Source of the DNA: JANOYJ01 sp031373225
GTDB lineage: Bacteria; Pseudomonadota; Alphaproteobacteria; Rhizobiales; Rhizobiaceae
NCBI GenBank assembly: GCA_031373225.1
Contig: JANMMM010000369.1
Coordinates: 1-12,119 of the forward strand
Length of the DNA stretch: 12,119 nucleotides
Direction: 5' to 3'
Under the pieces are notes generated by a model that was not told where the DNA came from, did no database searches, and was given only the letters and a program-made list of their open reading frames with translations. Positions 6,852-12,119 of the stretch are shown piece after piece; within the stretch, counting starts at the first letter, position 1; every line of letters starts with the position of its first letter. A program made the position numbers and the translations under genes.

Positions 6852-7304
6852 ATGAATGAAAAATCCGCTATGGTTCCCTATAAGGTCGTCAGCTCCCGGC
6901 TGTTCAAACACAGCCCGAAGAAGCTGTTCGACGCTTTCGCCGATAGTGAAACCTTGAAAAAATGGTGGGGACCGCAGGGCTTCGCCAACACGATTGAAGC
7001 GTTCGACTTCCGCCCCGGCGGCGTTTGGCGGCACACGATGCACGCCCCGGACGGCGGCGCGTTTGAGAACGATTCCGAGTTCATCGAGATCGACCGGCCG
7101 AAGCGGATTTCGTTACTGCACAAGGGGCCGATGCACGTGTTCACGCTGACCATGGATTTCATTCCGCGCGGGGCGCAGACCGAGCTTGTCTGGACCATGG
7201 ACTCGCAGAACATGGGTGAAAACAAGGAGATGATCGGCTTTATTGAAGCCGCCAACCAGCAGAATTTCGACAAGCTCGCCGCGCATTTGGGCGGCAAGGG
7301 CTGA
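6852..7304 (+). CDS. SRPBCC domain protein (AHSA1-like), second copy
   Basis: A 150-residue AHSA1-branch SRPBCC protein, only distantly like the one at 5435. It has the N-terminal SSRLFKHSPKKLFDAFADSE (14-33), the motif LKKWWGPQGFANTIEAFDFR (35-54) with PGGVWRHTM (56-64), and the C-terminal helix EAANQQNFDKLAAHL (132-146). The WWGP motif is the classic mark of this branch. It should bind a small hydrophobic ligand in the cytosol; no enzyme motif is seen. ATG 6852 lies one base after the hydrolase stop with only a GAAG-like ribosome binding site, so it probably depends on coupling; Met7 (6870) is a less likely start. The DHFR-like gene follows after 24 bases. Confidence 0.9.
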   Translation: MNEKSAMVPYKVVSSRLFKHSPKKLFDAFADSETLKKWWGPQGFANTIEAFDFRPGGVWRHTMHAPDGGAFENDSEFIEIDRPKRISLLHKGPMHVFTLTMDFIPRGAQTELVWTMDSQNMGENKEMIGFIEAANQQNFDKLAAHLGGKG

Positions 7305-7328
7305 ACCGGAAAGTCAAGGAGACCTCAC

Positions 7329-7988
7329 ATGCGCAAGCTCATCGGAGGCGTTTTTCTATCGCTGGACGGCGTCATGCAGGCGCCGGGCGGCCCGCCTGAG
7401 GATCCGACCGGCGGATTTGAATTCGGCGGATGGTCGGCAACTTTCTGGGACGACAAAATGGGCGCGGCGATGGGCGGCCTGTTCGGCGAGCCGTATGACT
7501 TGCTGCTCGGCCGCAAGACCTATGAGATTTTCGCGGCGCACTGGCCCTATGTTCCGGACGACGATCCGATAGGGCAGGCGTTCAGCAAGGCGGCGAAATA
7601 TGTGCTGACGCGCGGCAATGACGCGCTGGAATGGCAGAACAGCCACAGGCTGGACGGGATTGACGCAGTGAAGGCGCTCAAGGCAGGCGAGGGGCCGACG
7701 CTGCTCATTCAGGGCAGCTCAACGCTTTATCCGCAGCTACTGTCCGCCGGGCTGATTGACAGCCTGTTTGTCATGACGTTTCCGGTCATTCTCGGCAAGG
7801 GCAAGCGGCTGTTCGGCCAAGGCACGCCATCGGGCGCCATGAAACTCGTCAGCAGCGAGGTTTCGACGACGGGCGTGCTTATGGCGACTTATGAGCCGGC
7901 GGGCGCGGTTCCCATCGGCACATTCGAGCTTCCCAACACGAGCGCCGCCGAACTGAAACGCCGCGCGCGCATGGCGCGCGAGGGATGA
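7329..7988 (+). CDS. DHFR-like / RibD C-terminal domain reductase, copy 1
   Basis: A 219-residue dihydrofolate-reductase-fold protein of the RibD-C group. Residues 4-20 (LIGGVFLSLDGVMQAPG) carry the family opening, LLLGRKTYEIFAAHWP (58-73) the conserved helix-strand, LLIQGSSTLYPQLLSAGLID (125-144) the nucleotide-binding glycine motif, and FPVILGKGKRLF (151-162) the C-terminal signature. Such proteins probably use NADPH, but the substrates of stand-alone members are mostly unknown. The C-terminal tail (200-219) ends in LKRRARMAREG, a tail that recurs in the decayed copy at 9691-9787. ATG 7329 has a good AAGGAGA ribosome binding site. It is the last gene of the arsR-led operon. A second intact relative lies at 10540. 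Confidence 0.9.
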   Translation: MRKLIGGVFLSLDGVMQAPGGPPEDPTGGFEFGGWSATFWDDKMGAAMGGLFGEPYDLLLGRKTYEIFAAHWPYVPDDDPIGQAFSKAAKYVLTRGNDALEWQNSHRLDGIDAVKALKAGEGPTLLIQGSSTLYPQLLSAGLIDSLFVMTFPVILGKGKRLFGQGTPSGAMKLVSSEVSTTGVLMATYEPAGAVPIGTFELPNTSAAELKRRARMAREG

Positions 7989-8011
7989 AATTGGATTTTG
8001 GCAGCGGCATC

Positions 8012-8070
8012 CCGGACATTGCGAACCCGCTTGACCGCCGCACGCGCCGGGGCATAGGCTGGATGTCCGG
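8012..8070. repeat. Inverted repeat around a weak promoter upstream of the flavoprotein gene
   Basis: CCGGACAT (8012-8019) and ATGTCCGG (8063-8070) are perfect 8-base inverted copies 43 bases apart. They bracket a weak promoter-like pair, TTGACC at 8031-8036 and ATAGGC at 8054-8059 (17-base spacing). Whether the arms bind a regulator or pair in RNA is open. The stretch 7989-8093 holds no gene. Confidence 0.35.
8031..8059 (+). promoter_or_regulatory. Possible promoter of the flavin oxidoreductase gene
   Basis: TTGACC, 17 bases, ATAGGC. The -35 is good for an alphaproteobacterial housekeeping promoter and the -10 is poor. The 105-base gap after the DHFR-like gene makes a separate promoter likely even if this one is wrong. 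Confidence 0.35.
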
Positions 8071-8093
8071 TCATTTTTGGCGGGAGAAACCGT

Positions 8094-9155
8094 ATGCAAA
8101 CGCCTCTCTGCGACCTGCTCGGCATAAAGATCCCTATAATACTGGCCCCCATGGGCGGAGCTGTGGGCCCGCGCTTGACGGCTGCGGTCAGCAATGCCGG
8201 CGGGCTCGGAACGATCCCGCTTTGGGGCGGGGATATCGCCACGCTGCGCCGGAAAATCCGGGAGGTCCGCTCGCTGACTTCAGGCCCGTTCGCCGTCAAT
8301 CTGAATATCGCATTCACCAATGAGGAGCGCCTTGCCGCCTGCCTGGAAGAGGGCGCGCCGATCATATCTTTGTTCTGGGGGGAATCGCCTGAAATGGTGG
8401 AGCAGGCCAAGGCCGCCGGAGCGATCGTGATGCAGACGGTCAGCACCGGCCAGCAGGGCCGGGCAGCGGTGCAAGCCGGCGCCGATGTGATCGTTGCACA
8501 GGGGTGGGAAGCGGGCGGGCATGTGCGCGGCGCCGTCGCCACAATGGCTCTGGTCCCGGCGGTCGTCGACGCGGTTTCGCCGTCGCCTGTTGTTGCGGCG
8601 GGCGGCATAGCCGAAGGCCGCGGTCTTGCGGCGGCGCTCGCCCTCGGGGCGTCCGGAGCCTGGATCGGCACACGGTTCCTCGCCTGTCCCGAAGCCGAAA
8701 TTCACGAACACTACCGCGAGCGCGTGATCGGGGCCTGCGAGTCTGACACCGTGTATCTTGAGAACCTGTTCGACATCGGCTGGCCCGACGCGCCGCACCG
8801 CGTGCTGCGCAACAAGACCGTCGCCGATTGGGAAAAAGCCGGGCGGCCCGAACCGGGCGACCGGCCCGGTGAAGCCGAAGTCATCGCGGTCTCGGGCGCG
8901 CAAGGGCCGCTTCTGCGCTACGGATGCAATACTCCGCCTGACGACGCCGATGGCGATGTCGAGGCAATGTCGATGTGGGCCGGCCAAGGCCTCGCCATGG
9001 TCCGCAAACGCCAGCCGGCTTCCGAAACCGTCAAGGAGATTTATGAGGAAGCCTGCTCAATACTGAGGGCACTTGGCGCGGCTAATTCAACCCGCTCCAA
9101 ACAGCCATTCCTGCAGATACATGCAATGCGGAAACACAAGGACATGAACCAATAG
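8094..9155 (+). CDS. Nitronate monooxygenase-like flavin oxidoreductase
   Basis: A 353-residue FMN-dependent TIM-barrel protein of the nitronate monooxygenase (2-nitropropane dioxygenase) family, cytosolic, which would oxidise nitronates or act as an NAD(P)H-quinone type oxidoreductase. Marks are IILAPMGGAVGPRLTAAVSN (15-34) with AGGLGT (35-40), FAVNLNIAF (66-74), AQGWEAGGHVRG (135-146) with the catalytic-type His143, and the phosphate-binding VVAAGGIAEGRGLAAALALG (166-185) with AWIGTRFL (189-196). ATG 8094 follows GGGAGAAA. The family core appears to end near RALG (325-328). The last 25 or so residues (SKQPFLQIHAMRKHKDMNQ) are unusual because they are read antisense through the 3' end of the convergent membrane-protein gene (overlap 9087-9155). 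The enzyme subclass is not certain. Confidence 0.88.
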   Translation: MQTPLCDLLGIKIPIILAPMGGAVGPRLTAAVSNAGGLGTIPLWGGDIATLRRKIREVRSLTSGPFAVNLNIAFTNEERLAACLEEGAPIISLFWGESPEMVEQAKAAGAIVMQTVSTGQQGRAAVQAGADVIVAQGWEAGGHVRGAVATMALVPAVVDAVSPSPVVAAGGIAEGRGLAAALALGASGAWIGTRFLACPEAEIHEHYRERVIGACESDTVYLENLFDIGWPDAPHRVLRNKTVADWEKAGRPEPGDRPGEAEVIAVSGAQGPLLRYGCNTPPDDADGDVEAMSMWAGQGLAMVRKRQPASETVKEIYEEACSILRALGAANSTRSKQPFLQIHAMRKHKDMNQ

Positions 9156-9530
9156 CCAAGTGAGGGAAAATGCGAACGCGGCAGGCCCGGCGCGAGGCGC
9201 TTTCAAATACAGGCCGGCCCCCAGAATAACCAGCAAGGGGTCGGTGACAACCCGGTTTCCCCAGAACTCAACCCCATGGAACCAGGTGGTGACGGCTAGG
9301 TTGAGCAGGCCTGTCTCCAGATAATGTTCGATGGACTCCCATGCATAGGAACATCCGATAACTGCGAGAAAGTAGCTCGCTGTCACCGGGCTTTTTTTGA
9401 GGCCCGCAGCGTCGATTTTGAGAGAGCGCCGCATCAAGTAAAGGACCGCGCCGCCAAGCGTCGCCCCGGCGACGAAGTGTTCGATCGACCAAATGTCAAA
9501 CCACGCCTGTGTTTTTGGACCTATGAGCAT
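9087..9530 (-). CDS. Small multi-pass membrane protein of unrecognised family
   Basis: I do not recognise a named family with confidence. The 147-residue protein has about four hydrophobic segments (17-33, 51-66, 97-110, 116-134). Charged and metal-binding types of residue sit at their edges: WSIEHF (14-19), WESIEHYLE (64-72), WFHGVEFWGNR (83-93) and VHVLVFPH (128-135). SIEH occurs twice, 51 residues apart. The layout (His near the first helix, Glu/His in the second, then NR, four residues, D and a glycine helix) recalls VanZ-like or YjdF/DUF2238 membrane proteins; that is inference only. The start ATG 9530 has AGGA directly before it, closer than normal. It is the only minus-strand gene here, it converges on the flavoprotein gene, and the last 23 codons overlap it. 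The coherent hydrophobic pattern makes it a real gene rather than a shadow. Confidence 0.7.
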   Translation of the reverse strand: MLIGPKTQAWFDIWSIEHFVAGATLGGAVLYLMRRSLKIDAAGLKKSPVTASYFLAVIGCSYAWESIEHYLETGLLNLAVTTWFHGVEFWGNRVVTDPLLVILGAGLYLKAPRAGPAAFAFSLTWLLVHVLVFPHCMYLQEWLFGAG

Positions 9531-9690
9531 TCCTGAGCGTGGCCATTGGTTCGAGCGCCCCGCACGCGTAGCTCAATCTGCGCCGCGCAGCAAGAAGCCC
9601 TGCGGGTTTGACGGGCCAAGGCGGGCGGTTTGCGCCTGCGATCTCTTGCGGTCTTCGCCCAAGGCAGATCGCGGGGCGGGCCGTGACCGG
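9531..9690. other. Intergenic stretch with no recognisable gene
   Basis: This GC-rich stretch lies between the divergent minus-strand membrane gene and the DHFR-like remnant. I see no convincing promoter, hairpin or coding pattern. It should hold the promoter of the membrane-protein gene and may contain unrecognisably decayed DHFR-like sequence. Confidence 0.4.
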
Positions 9691-9787
9691 ATGGCGGCCG
9701 GGACGAAGGCGGGTGACTTCACGCTGCTTCGTCCGGCCGATGAGCTTGAGATTGAAACGCCGCGCGCATATGGTGCGCGAAGGCTGA
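9691..9787 (+). pseudogene. Decayed 3' remnant of a third DHFR-like (RibD-C) gene
   Basis: The bases 9753-9787 match 30 of 35 with the 3' end of the intact DHFR-like gene (7954-7988), including the stop. Translated, they give LKRRAHMVREG, against LKRRARMAREG in the intact protein. Upstream, in a frame shifted by one, AAGTKAGDFTLLRPADEL (9694-9747) resembles the preceding segment of both intact copies (AGAVPIGTFEL and AGPLKTGEFDV). So about 100 bases of a third copy remain, with a frameshift near 9747 and nothing recognisable before 9691. The glutathione S-transferase gene starts 21 bases after the remnant stop, so the lost gene may once have headed that operon. Confidence 0.6.
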
Positions 9788-9808
9788 ACCCAACGGGAGG
9801 GACAGTAT

Positions 9809-10474
9809 ATGGGCCTGCCCGTCATCACCGCTTTTGAAAGCTCGCCCGACAAGGGCATGGGACTGTCACGCGACGTGCGCGTGCGCTGGGCGCTGGAGGA
9901 GGCGGGCCAGCCTTATGAGGTCCGCCTCGTTTCGTTCAGCGCGATGAAAGAGCCTGCGTATCTGGCGCTTCATCCGTTCGGTCAGATTCCGACCTATGAG
10001 GAAGACGGCCTCGTCCTGTTCGAGACGGGCGCGATCCTGCTGCATATCGCAAAGCGGCATAAGGGCCTGCTGCCTGATAATGCAAACGCAAGGGCGCGGG
10101 CGGTCGCGTGGATGTTCGCTGCGGTCAGCACGGTCGAGCCGCCCATACTTGAGCTTGCGAACGCCAAGCTTTTGGAGAGCGATAAGTCTTGGGGCAAGGA
10201 GCGCATGCCTCTGGTCATGGACCGCGTCCGCAGCCGTTTGAAGCCGCTTTCCGCCCGGCTTGGCGATGCTGACTGGCTCGATGGCGGCTTCAGCGCGGGC
10301 GATCTGATGATGGCGCACGTGCTGCTCAGGCTCAGGCCGTCGGGCCTGCTTGACGAATATCCAAACCTTGCCGCCTATGTGGCCCGCAGCGAAGCGCGGC
10401 CCGCTTACCTGCGGGCGTTCGCCGCGCAGCTGGCGGTTTTTACCGGGTCGCAGGGGCACGGGACAAAGCAATGA
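9809..10474 (+). CDS. Glutathione S-transferase family protein
   Basis: A 221-residue cytosolic glutathione S-transferase, conjugating or reducing electrophiles with glutathione. The N-terminal thioredoxin-like domain (about 4-85) has SSPDKGMGLSRDVRVRWALE (11-30) at the active-site loop, the cis-proline motif HPFGQIPTYEEDG (55-67), and FETGAILLHIAKR (71-83), where Glu72-Thr73 takes the place of the usual Glu-Ser that contacts the glutathione glutamyl group. The helical C-terminal domain has the N-capping box FSAGDLMMAHVLLRL (161-175) with Asp165. ATG 9809 follows GGGAGGGA. The class cannot be fixed. It follows the DHFR-like remnant by 21 bases and precedes the second intact DHFR-like gene by 65 bases. 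Confidence 0.9.
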   Translation: MGLPVITAFESSPDKGMGLSRDVRVRWALEEAGQPYEVRLVSFSAMKEPAYLALHPFGQIPTYEEDGLVLFETGAILLHIAKRHKGLLPDNANARARAVAWMFAAVSTVEPPILELANAKLLESDKSWGKERMPLVMDRVRSRLKPLSARLGDADWLDGGFSAGDLMMAHVLLRLRPSGLLDEYPNLAAYVARSEARPAYLRAFAAQLAVFTGSQGHGTKQ

Positions 10475-10539
10475 AATATCCTCGCAGCAATTTTGCCATG
10501 GCGTGCATATGCTGAACTCAAAGGGAAGGAAATAGTATT

Positions 10540-11199
10540 ATGGGCAAACTCACCATCACATCATTTGTCAGCATTGACGGCGTCATGCAGGCGCCGGGCG
10601 GGCCGGAGGAGGACACAAGCGGCGGCTTTGCGCATGGCGGCTGGCTGGTGCCGCACGCCGACGAGGGCATGGGGGCGGCGATCATGGAGATATTCCCGCG
10701 CGCCAGCGCCTTTCTGCTTGGCCGCGGCACCTACGATATTTTCGCCGCCTCATGGCCGAAGGTGACGGACGAGAATGATCCGGTCGCGGTGAAGCTCAAC
10801 GGCCTGCCGAAACATGTCGCCTCGCGCAGCCGGACAAGCTTTGAATGGAACAATTCGACGCACATTGCCGATGTCGTCCGCGATGTGGCGGCGCTGAAGG
10901 CGAAGTATGACGGCGAGATTCAGGTGCATGGCAGCCCCGGGCTTTTGCAGACCCTGATCGAACACGACCTGATCGATGCGTACAACCTCTTCATTTTCCC
11001 GGTCGTGCTCGGCTCCGGAAAACGGCTGTTCGGGTCGGGCGCAATGCCGGGAACGATGAAGCTGGTGAAGTCAACTGTGACCGAAAACGGCAACATCATA
11101 GTCACCTATCACCGGGCCGGGCCGCTGAAGACCGGTGAGTTTGATGTCGATGAGCAGACCGGCTCCATGGACGTGGTCGAGCGCAACAAAGCAATGTGA
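10540..11199 (+). CDS. DHFR-like / RibD C-terminal domain reductase, copy 2
   Basis: A 219-residue DHFR-fold protein, the same length as copy 1 at 7329 and clearly related. Shared blocks are SIDGVMQAPGGPEED (11-25), FLLGRGTYDIFAASWP (58-73), the glycine motif IQVHGSPGLLQTLIEHDLID (127-146) and FPVVLGSGKRLFG (153-165). A 26-base identical run (7365-7390 against 10576-10601) encodes DGVMQAPG in both. The C-terminal tail (FDVDEQTGSMDVVERNKAM) differs completely from the arginine-rich tail of copy 1. ATG 10540 has AAGGGAAGGAA upstream. NADPH use is likely from the family; the substrate is unknown. The 65-base gap before it shows no clear promoter, so it is probably transcribed with the glutathione S-transferase. 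Confidence 0.9.
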   Translation: MGKLTITSFVSIDGVMQAPGGPEEDTSGGFAHGGWLVPHADEGMGAAIMEIFPRASAFLLGRGTYDIFAASWPKVTDENDPVAVKLNGLPKHVASRSRTSFEWNNSTHIADVVRDVAALKAKYDGEIQVHGSPGLLQTLIEHDLIDAYNLFIFPVVLGSGKRLFGSGAMPGTMKLVKSTVTENGNIIVTYHRAGPLKTGEFDVDEQTGSMDVVERNKAM

Positions 11200-11215
11200 C
11201 GGATTGGCGAAAAGC

Positions 11216-11244
11216 TTGAAGCCCTTCCGGCTTTGGCGTAGCAT
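11216..11244 (+). promoter_or_regulatory. Sigma70-type promoter of the membrane-anchored SRPBCC gene
   Basis: TTGAAG (11216-11221), 17 bases, TAGCAT (11239-11244): five of six and four of six consensus matches at the ideal spacing. A transcript would begin around 11251, about 26 bases before the ATG at 11277. Confidence 0.5.
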
Positions 11245-11276
11245 CGCTTCTGCAATATCAAGAACGGGAGCCCGTC

Positions 11277-11807
11277 ATGGAAATCCTCAAAACCATCCTC
11301 TACATCCTCATTCTGGCCGCCATCGCGCTGCTGGTTTACGCGGCGATGCGGCCCAACACGTTCCGGCTTGAGCGCTCGACCGTCATCAAAGCCCCACCGG
11401 AGAAGGTCTTTGGCCTCATTCAGGATTTCAAGCAGTGGACCGGATGGTCGCCATGGGAAAACATTGATGCCGAATTGAAGCGCACCTACAGCGGCACGCC
11501 ATCCGGCGTCGGCACGGTCTATGAATGGCTCGGCAAGAAGACCGGACAGGGGAGGATGGAAATCACCGAGGCGAACCCCGGCAGGAGAGTGTCGCTGAAA
11601 CTCGATTTCCTTAAGCCGTTCAAGGCCAACAACATCACCGATTTCGACATGACACCGCAGGACGGCGGCACGCGGGTGGCCTGGGCCATGCACGGCCCGC
11701 TCAGCCTCATGCAGCGCGTCATGCATATTTTTTTCAGCATGGAGAAGATGGTCGGGCCGGATTTTGAGAAGGGGCTGGCGAACATGAAGGCGCTGGCGGA
11801 GAAGTAG
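11277..11807 (+). CDS. Membrane-anchored SRPBCC (polyketide cyclase/START-like) protein
   Basis: A 176-residue protein with one N-terminal membrane helix (4-23, ILKTILYILILAAIALLVYA) and an SRPBCC domain from about 28 to the end. Domain marks are FRLERSTVIKAPPEKVFGLI (29-48), the aromatic WTGWSPWENID (54-64), GVGTVYEWLGKK (77-88) and the closing helix FEKGLANMKALAE (163-175). There is no signal-cleavage motif, so the helix is likely an anchor. The domain would then lie on one face of the inner membrane; which face cannot be told with certainty. The domain resembles the polyketide cyclase branch, unlike the AHSA1-like proteins at 5435 and 6852. ATG 11277 has CGGGAG before it, and a separate promoter lies 33 bases upstream. 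Ligand unknown. Confidence 0.88.
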   Translation: MEILKTILYILILAAIALLVYAAMRPNTFRLERSTVIKAPPEKVFGLIQDFKQWTGWSPWENIDAELKRTYSGTPSGVGTVYEWLGKKTGQGRMEITEANPGRRVSLKLDFLKPFKANNITDFDMTPQDGGTRVAWAMHGPLSLMQRVMHIFFSMEKMVGPDFEKGLANMKALAEK

Positions 11808-11850
11808 CATGGAAAGCGGCAGGTCGGCATGGGGCGTTCCGCCGTTCTTC

Positions 11851-11905
11851 CCTTCTCCCCGTTCTCACGGGGAGAAGGTGCCTGAAGGGCGGATGAGGGG
11901 CAGTG
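11851..11905. repeat. Hairpin-containing interspersed repeat (rhizobial type)
   Basis: A perfect 12-base stem (11851-11862 with 11867-11878; CCTTCTCCCCGT and its complement) encloses the tetraloop TCTC and is followed by GGTGCCTGAAGGGCGGATGA, then GGGG. The hairpin followed by this GGTGCC...GGGCGGATGAGGGG tail is familiar to me as an intergenic repeat scattered through many Rhizobiales genomes. No run of T follows on either strand, so it is a poor intrinsic terminator, though it may stabilise the upstream mRNA end. Confidence 0.6.
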
Positions 11906-11947
11906 CCGAAGGTTTGAAATTTGGGTGAAAGAACATACAAAAAATCC

Positions 11948-11986
11948 GCAAGTTATTGAACGATATAAACTTATCAATAACCTTGC
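11948..11986. repeat. AT-rich bulged inverted repeat
   Basis: GCAAGTTATTGA (11948-11959) and its complement TCAATAAC-C-TTGC (11974-11986, one extra C) flank a 14-base AT-rich loop. The 12-base dyad stands in the most AT-rich stretch of the window. It could be a regulator binding site for a gene beyond the right edge or a weak hairpin. Confidence 0.35.
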
Positions 11987-12119
11987 ACCCTCGGCGCGGG
12001 GGGGGGCGGGGCGCAGGCCGGACCCAGGCCAGGCAAACCGCGCGGAGGCGGCGGCTAAGCCGGTGGCATACGAGCGCGAGAACTCACACGCCGCCACCAA
12101 CCGAAAAAGAACACAAAAA

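Larger units (their letters stand above)
11808..12119. other. Non-coding right end of the window
   Basis: No coding pattern is convincing on either strand. It contains the hairpin repeat at 11851-11905, an AT-rich stretch with a bulged dyad at 11948-11986, a run of nine G at 11998-12006 and then GC-rich sequence that could be the start of the next region. The minus-strand frame open across it is compositionally a shadow. Confidence 0.5.

Noticed and set aside
9493..9837. Plus-strand open frame of 114 codons
   Set aside because: It starts within the minus-strand membrane gene and ends within the GST gene; only a short internal part resembles DHFR-like tails, which fits a decayed remnant.
11145..11171. 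TGTCGA inside the second DHFR-like gene as an ECF42 promoter for the SRPBCC gene
   Set aside because: No CG(A/T)C follows at 16-17 bases, and it lies in coding sequence; a better sigma70-type promoter is nearer the gene.
11109..11810. Minus-strand open frame opposite the second DHFR-like gene end and the SRPBCC gene
   Set aside because: It covers two recognisable plus-strand genes and a promoter and shows no family pattern.
11851..11878. Intrinsic transcription terminator
   Set aside because: The stem is strong, but no T-run follows on either strand; it is better explained as part of an interspersed repeat.

Overview
The window looks like chromosomal DNA from an alphaproteobacterium, most likely Rhizobiales (Hyphomicrobiales) or a close relative. 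The pointers are high GC with strong GC3 bias, a type-2 (thioredoxin-reductase-like) ferredoxin-NADP reductase, a GppA/Ppx protein of about 520 residues, and a hairpin repeat near the right end that resembles a repeat family I recall from rhizobial genomes. The genus cannot be told. I see no rRNA, tRNA, CRISPR, transposase or phage gene.

Layout, left to right. (1) 1-2094: the 3' end of a ferredoxin-NADP reductase gene and a complete exopolyphosphatase (ppx), both housekeeping. (2) 2126-4305: a small stress-regulation module of a MAPEG membrane protein, a YCII/DGPF protein and an ECF42-type sigma factor with a C-terminal TPR-like domain. Two near-identical promoter-like elements (TGTCGA, 17 nt, CGTC or CGTT) precede the MAPEG gene and the DGPF gene. 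They match the promoter type described for ECF42 sigma factors, so the module is probably autoregulated and includes the MAPEG gene. (3) 4380-4982: a DUF924 gene. (4) 5036-7988: a compact operon with a sigma70-type promoter and a likely operator overlapping it, encoding an ArsR-type repressor, an AHSA1/SRPBCC protein, an exported alpha/beta hydrolase, a second SRPBCC protein and a RibD-C/DHFR-like reductase. (5) 8094-9155: a nitronate monooxygenase-like flavoprotein whose 3' end runs into a convergent gene for an unrecognised small membrane protein (9087-9530, minus strand). (6) 9531-11807: the decayed 3' tail of a third DHFR-like gene, a glutathione S-transferase, a second intact DHFR-like reductase, and a membrane-anchored SRPBCC protein with its own promoter. 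(7) 11808-12119: non-coding, with a hairpin repeat and an AT-rich dyad.

Taken together, 2.1-11.8 kb is an accessory cluster of small detoxification, ligand-binding and redox proteins (MAPEG, GST, flavin oxidoreductase, DHFR-like reductases, SRPBCC proteins, hydrolase) under at least two regulators, ECF42 and ArsR. The families are known. The least explained items are the membrane protein at 9087-9530, the two-promoter ECF42 regulon, and the decayed DHFR-like copy, which suggests duplication and loss within the cluster.
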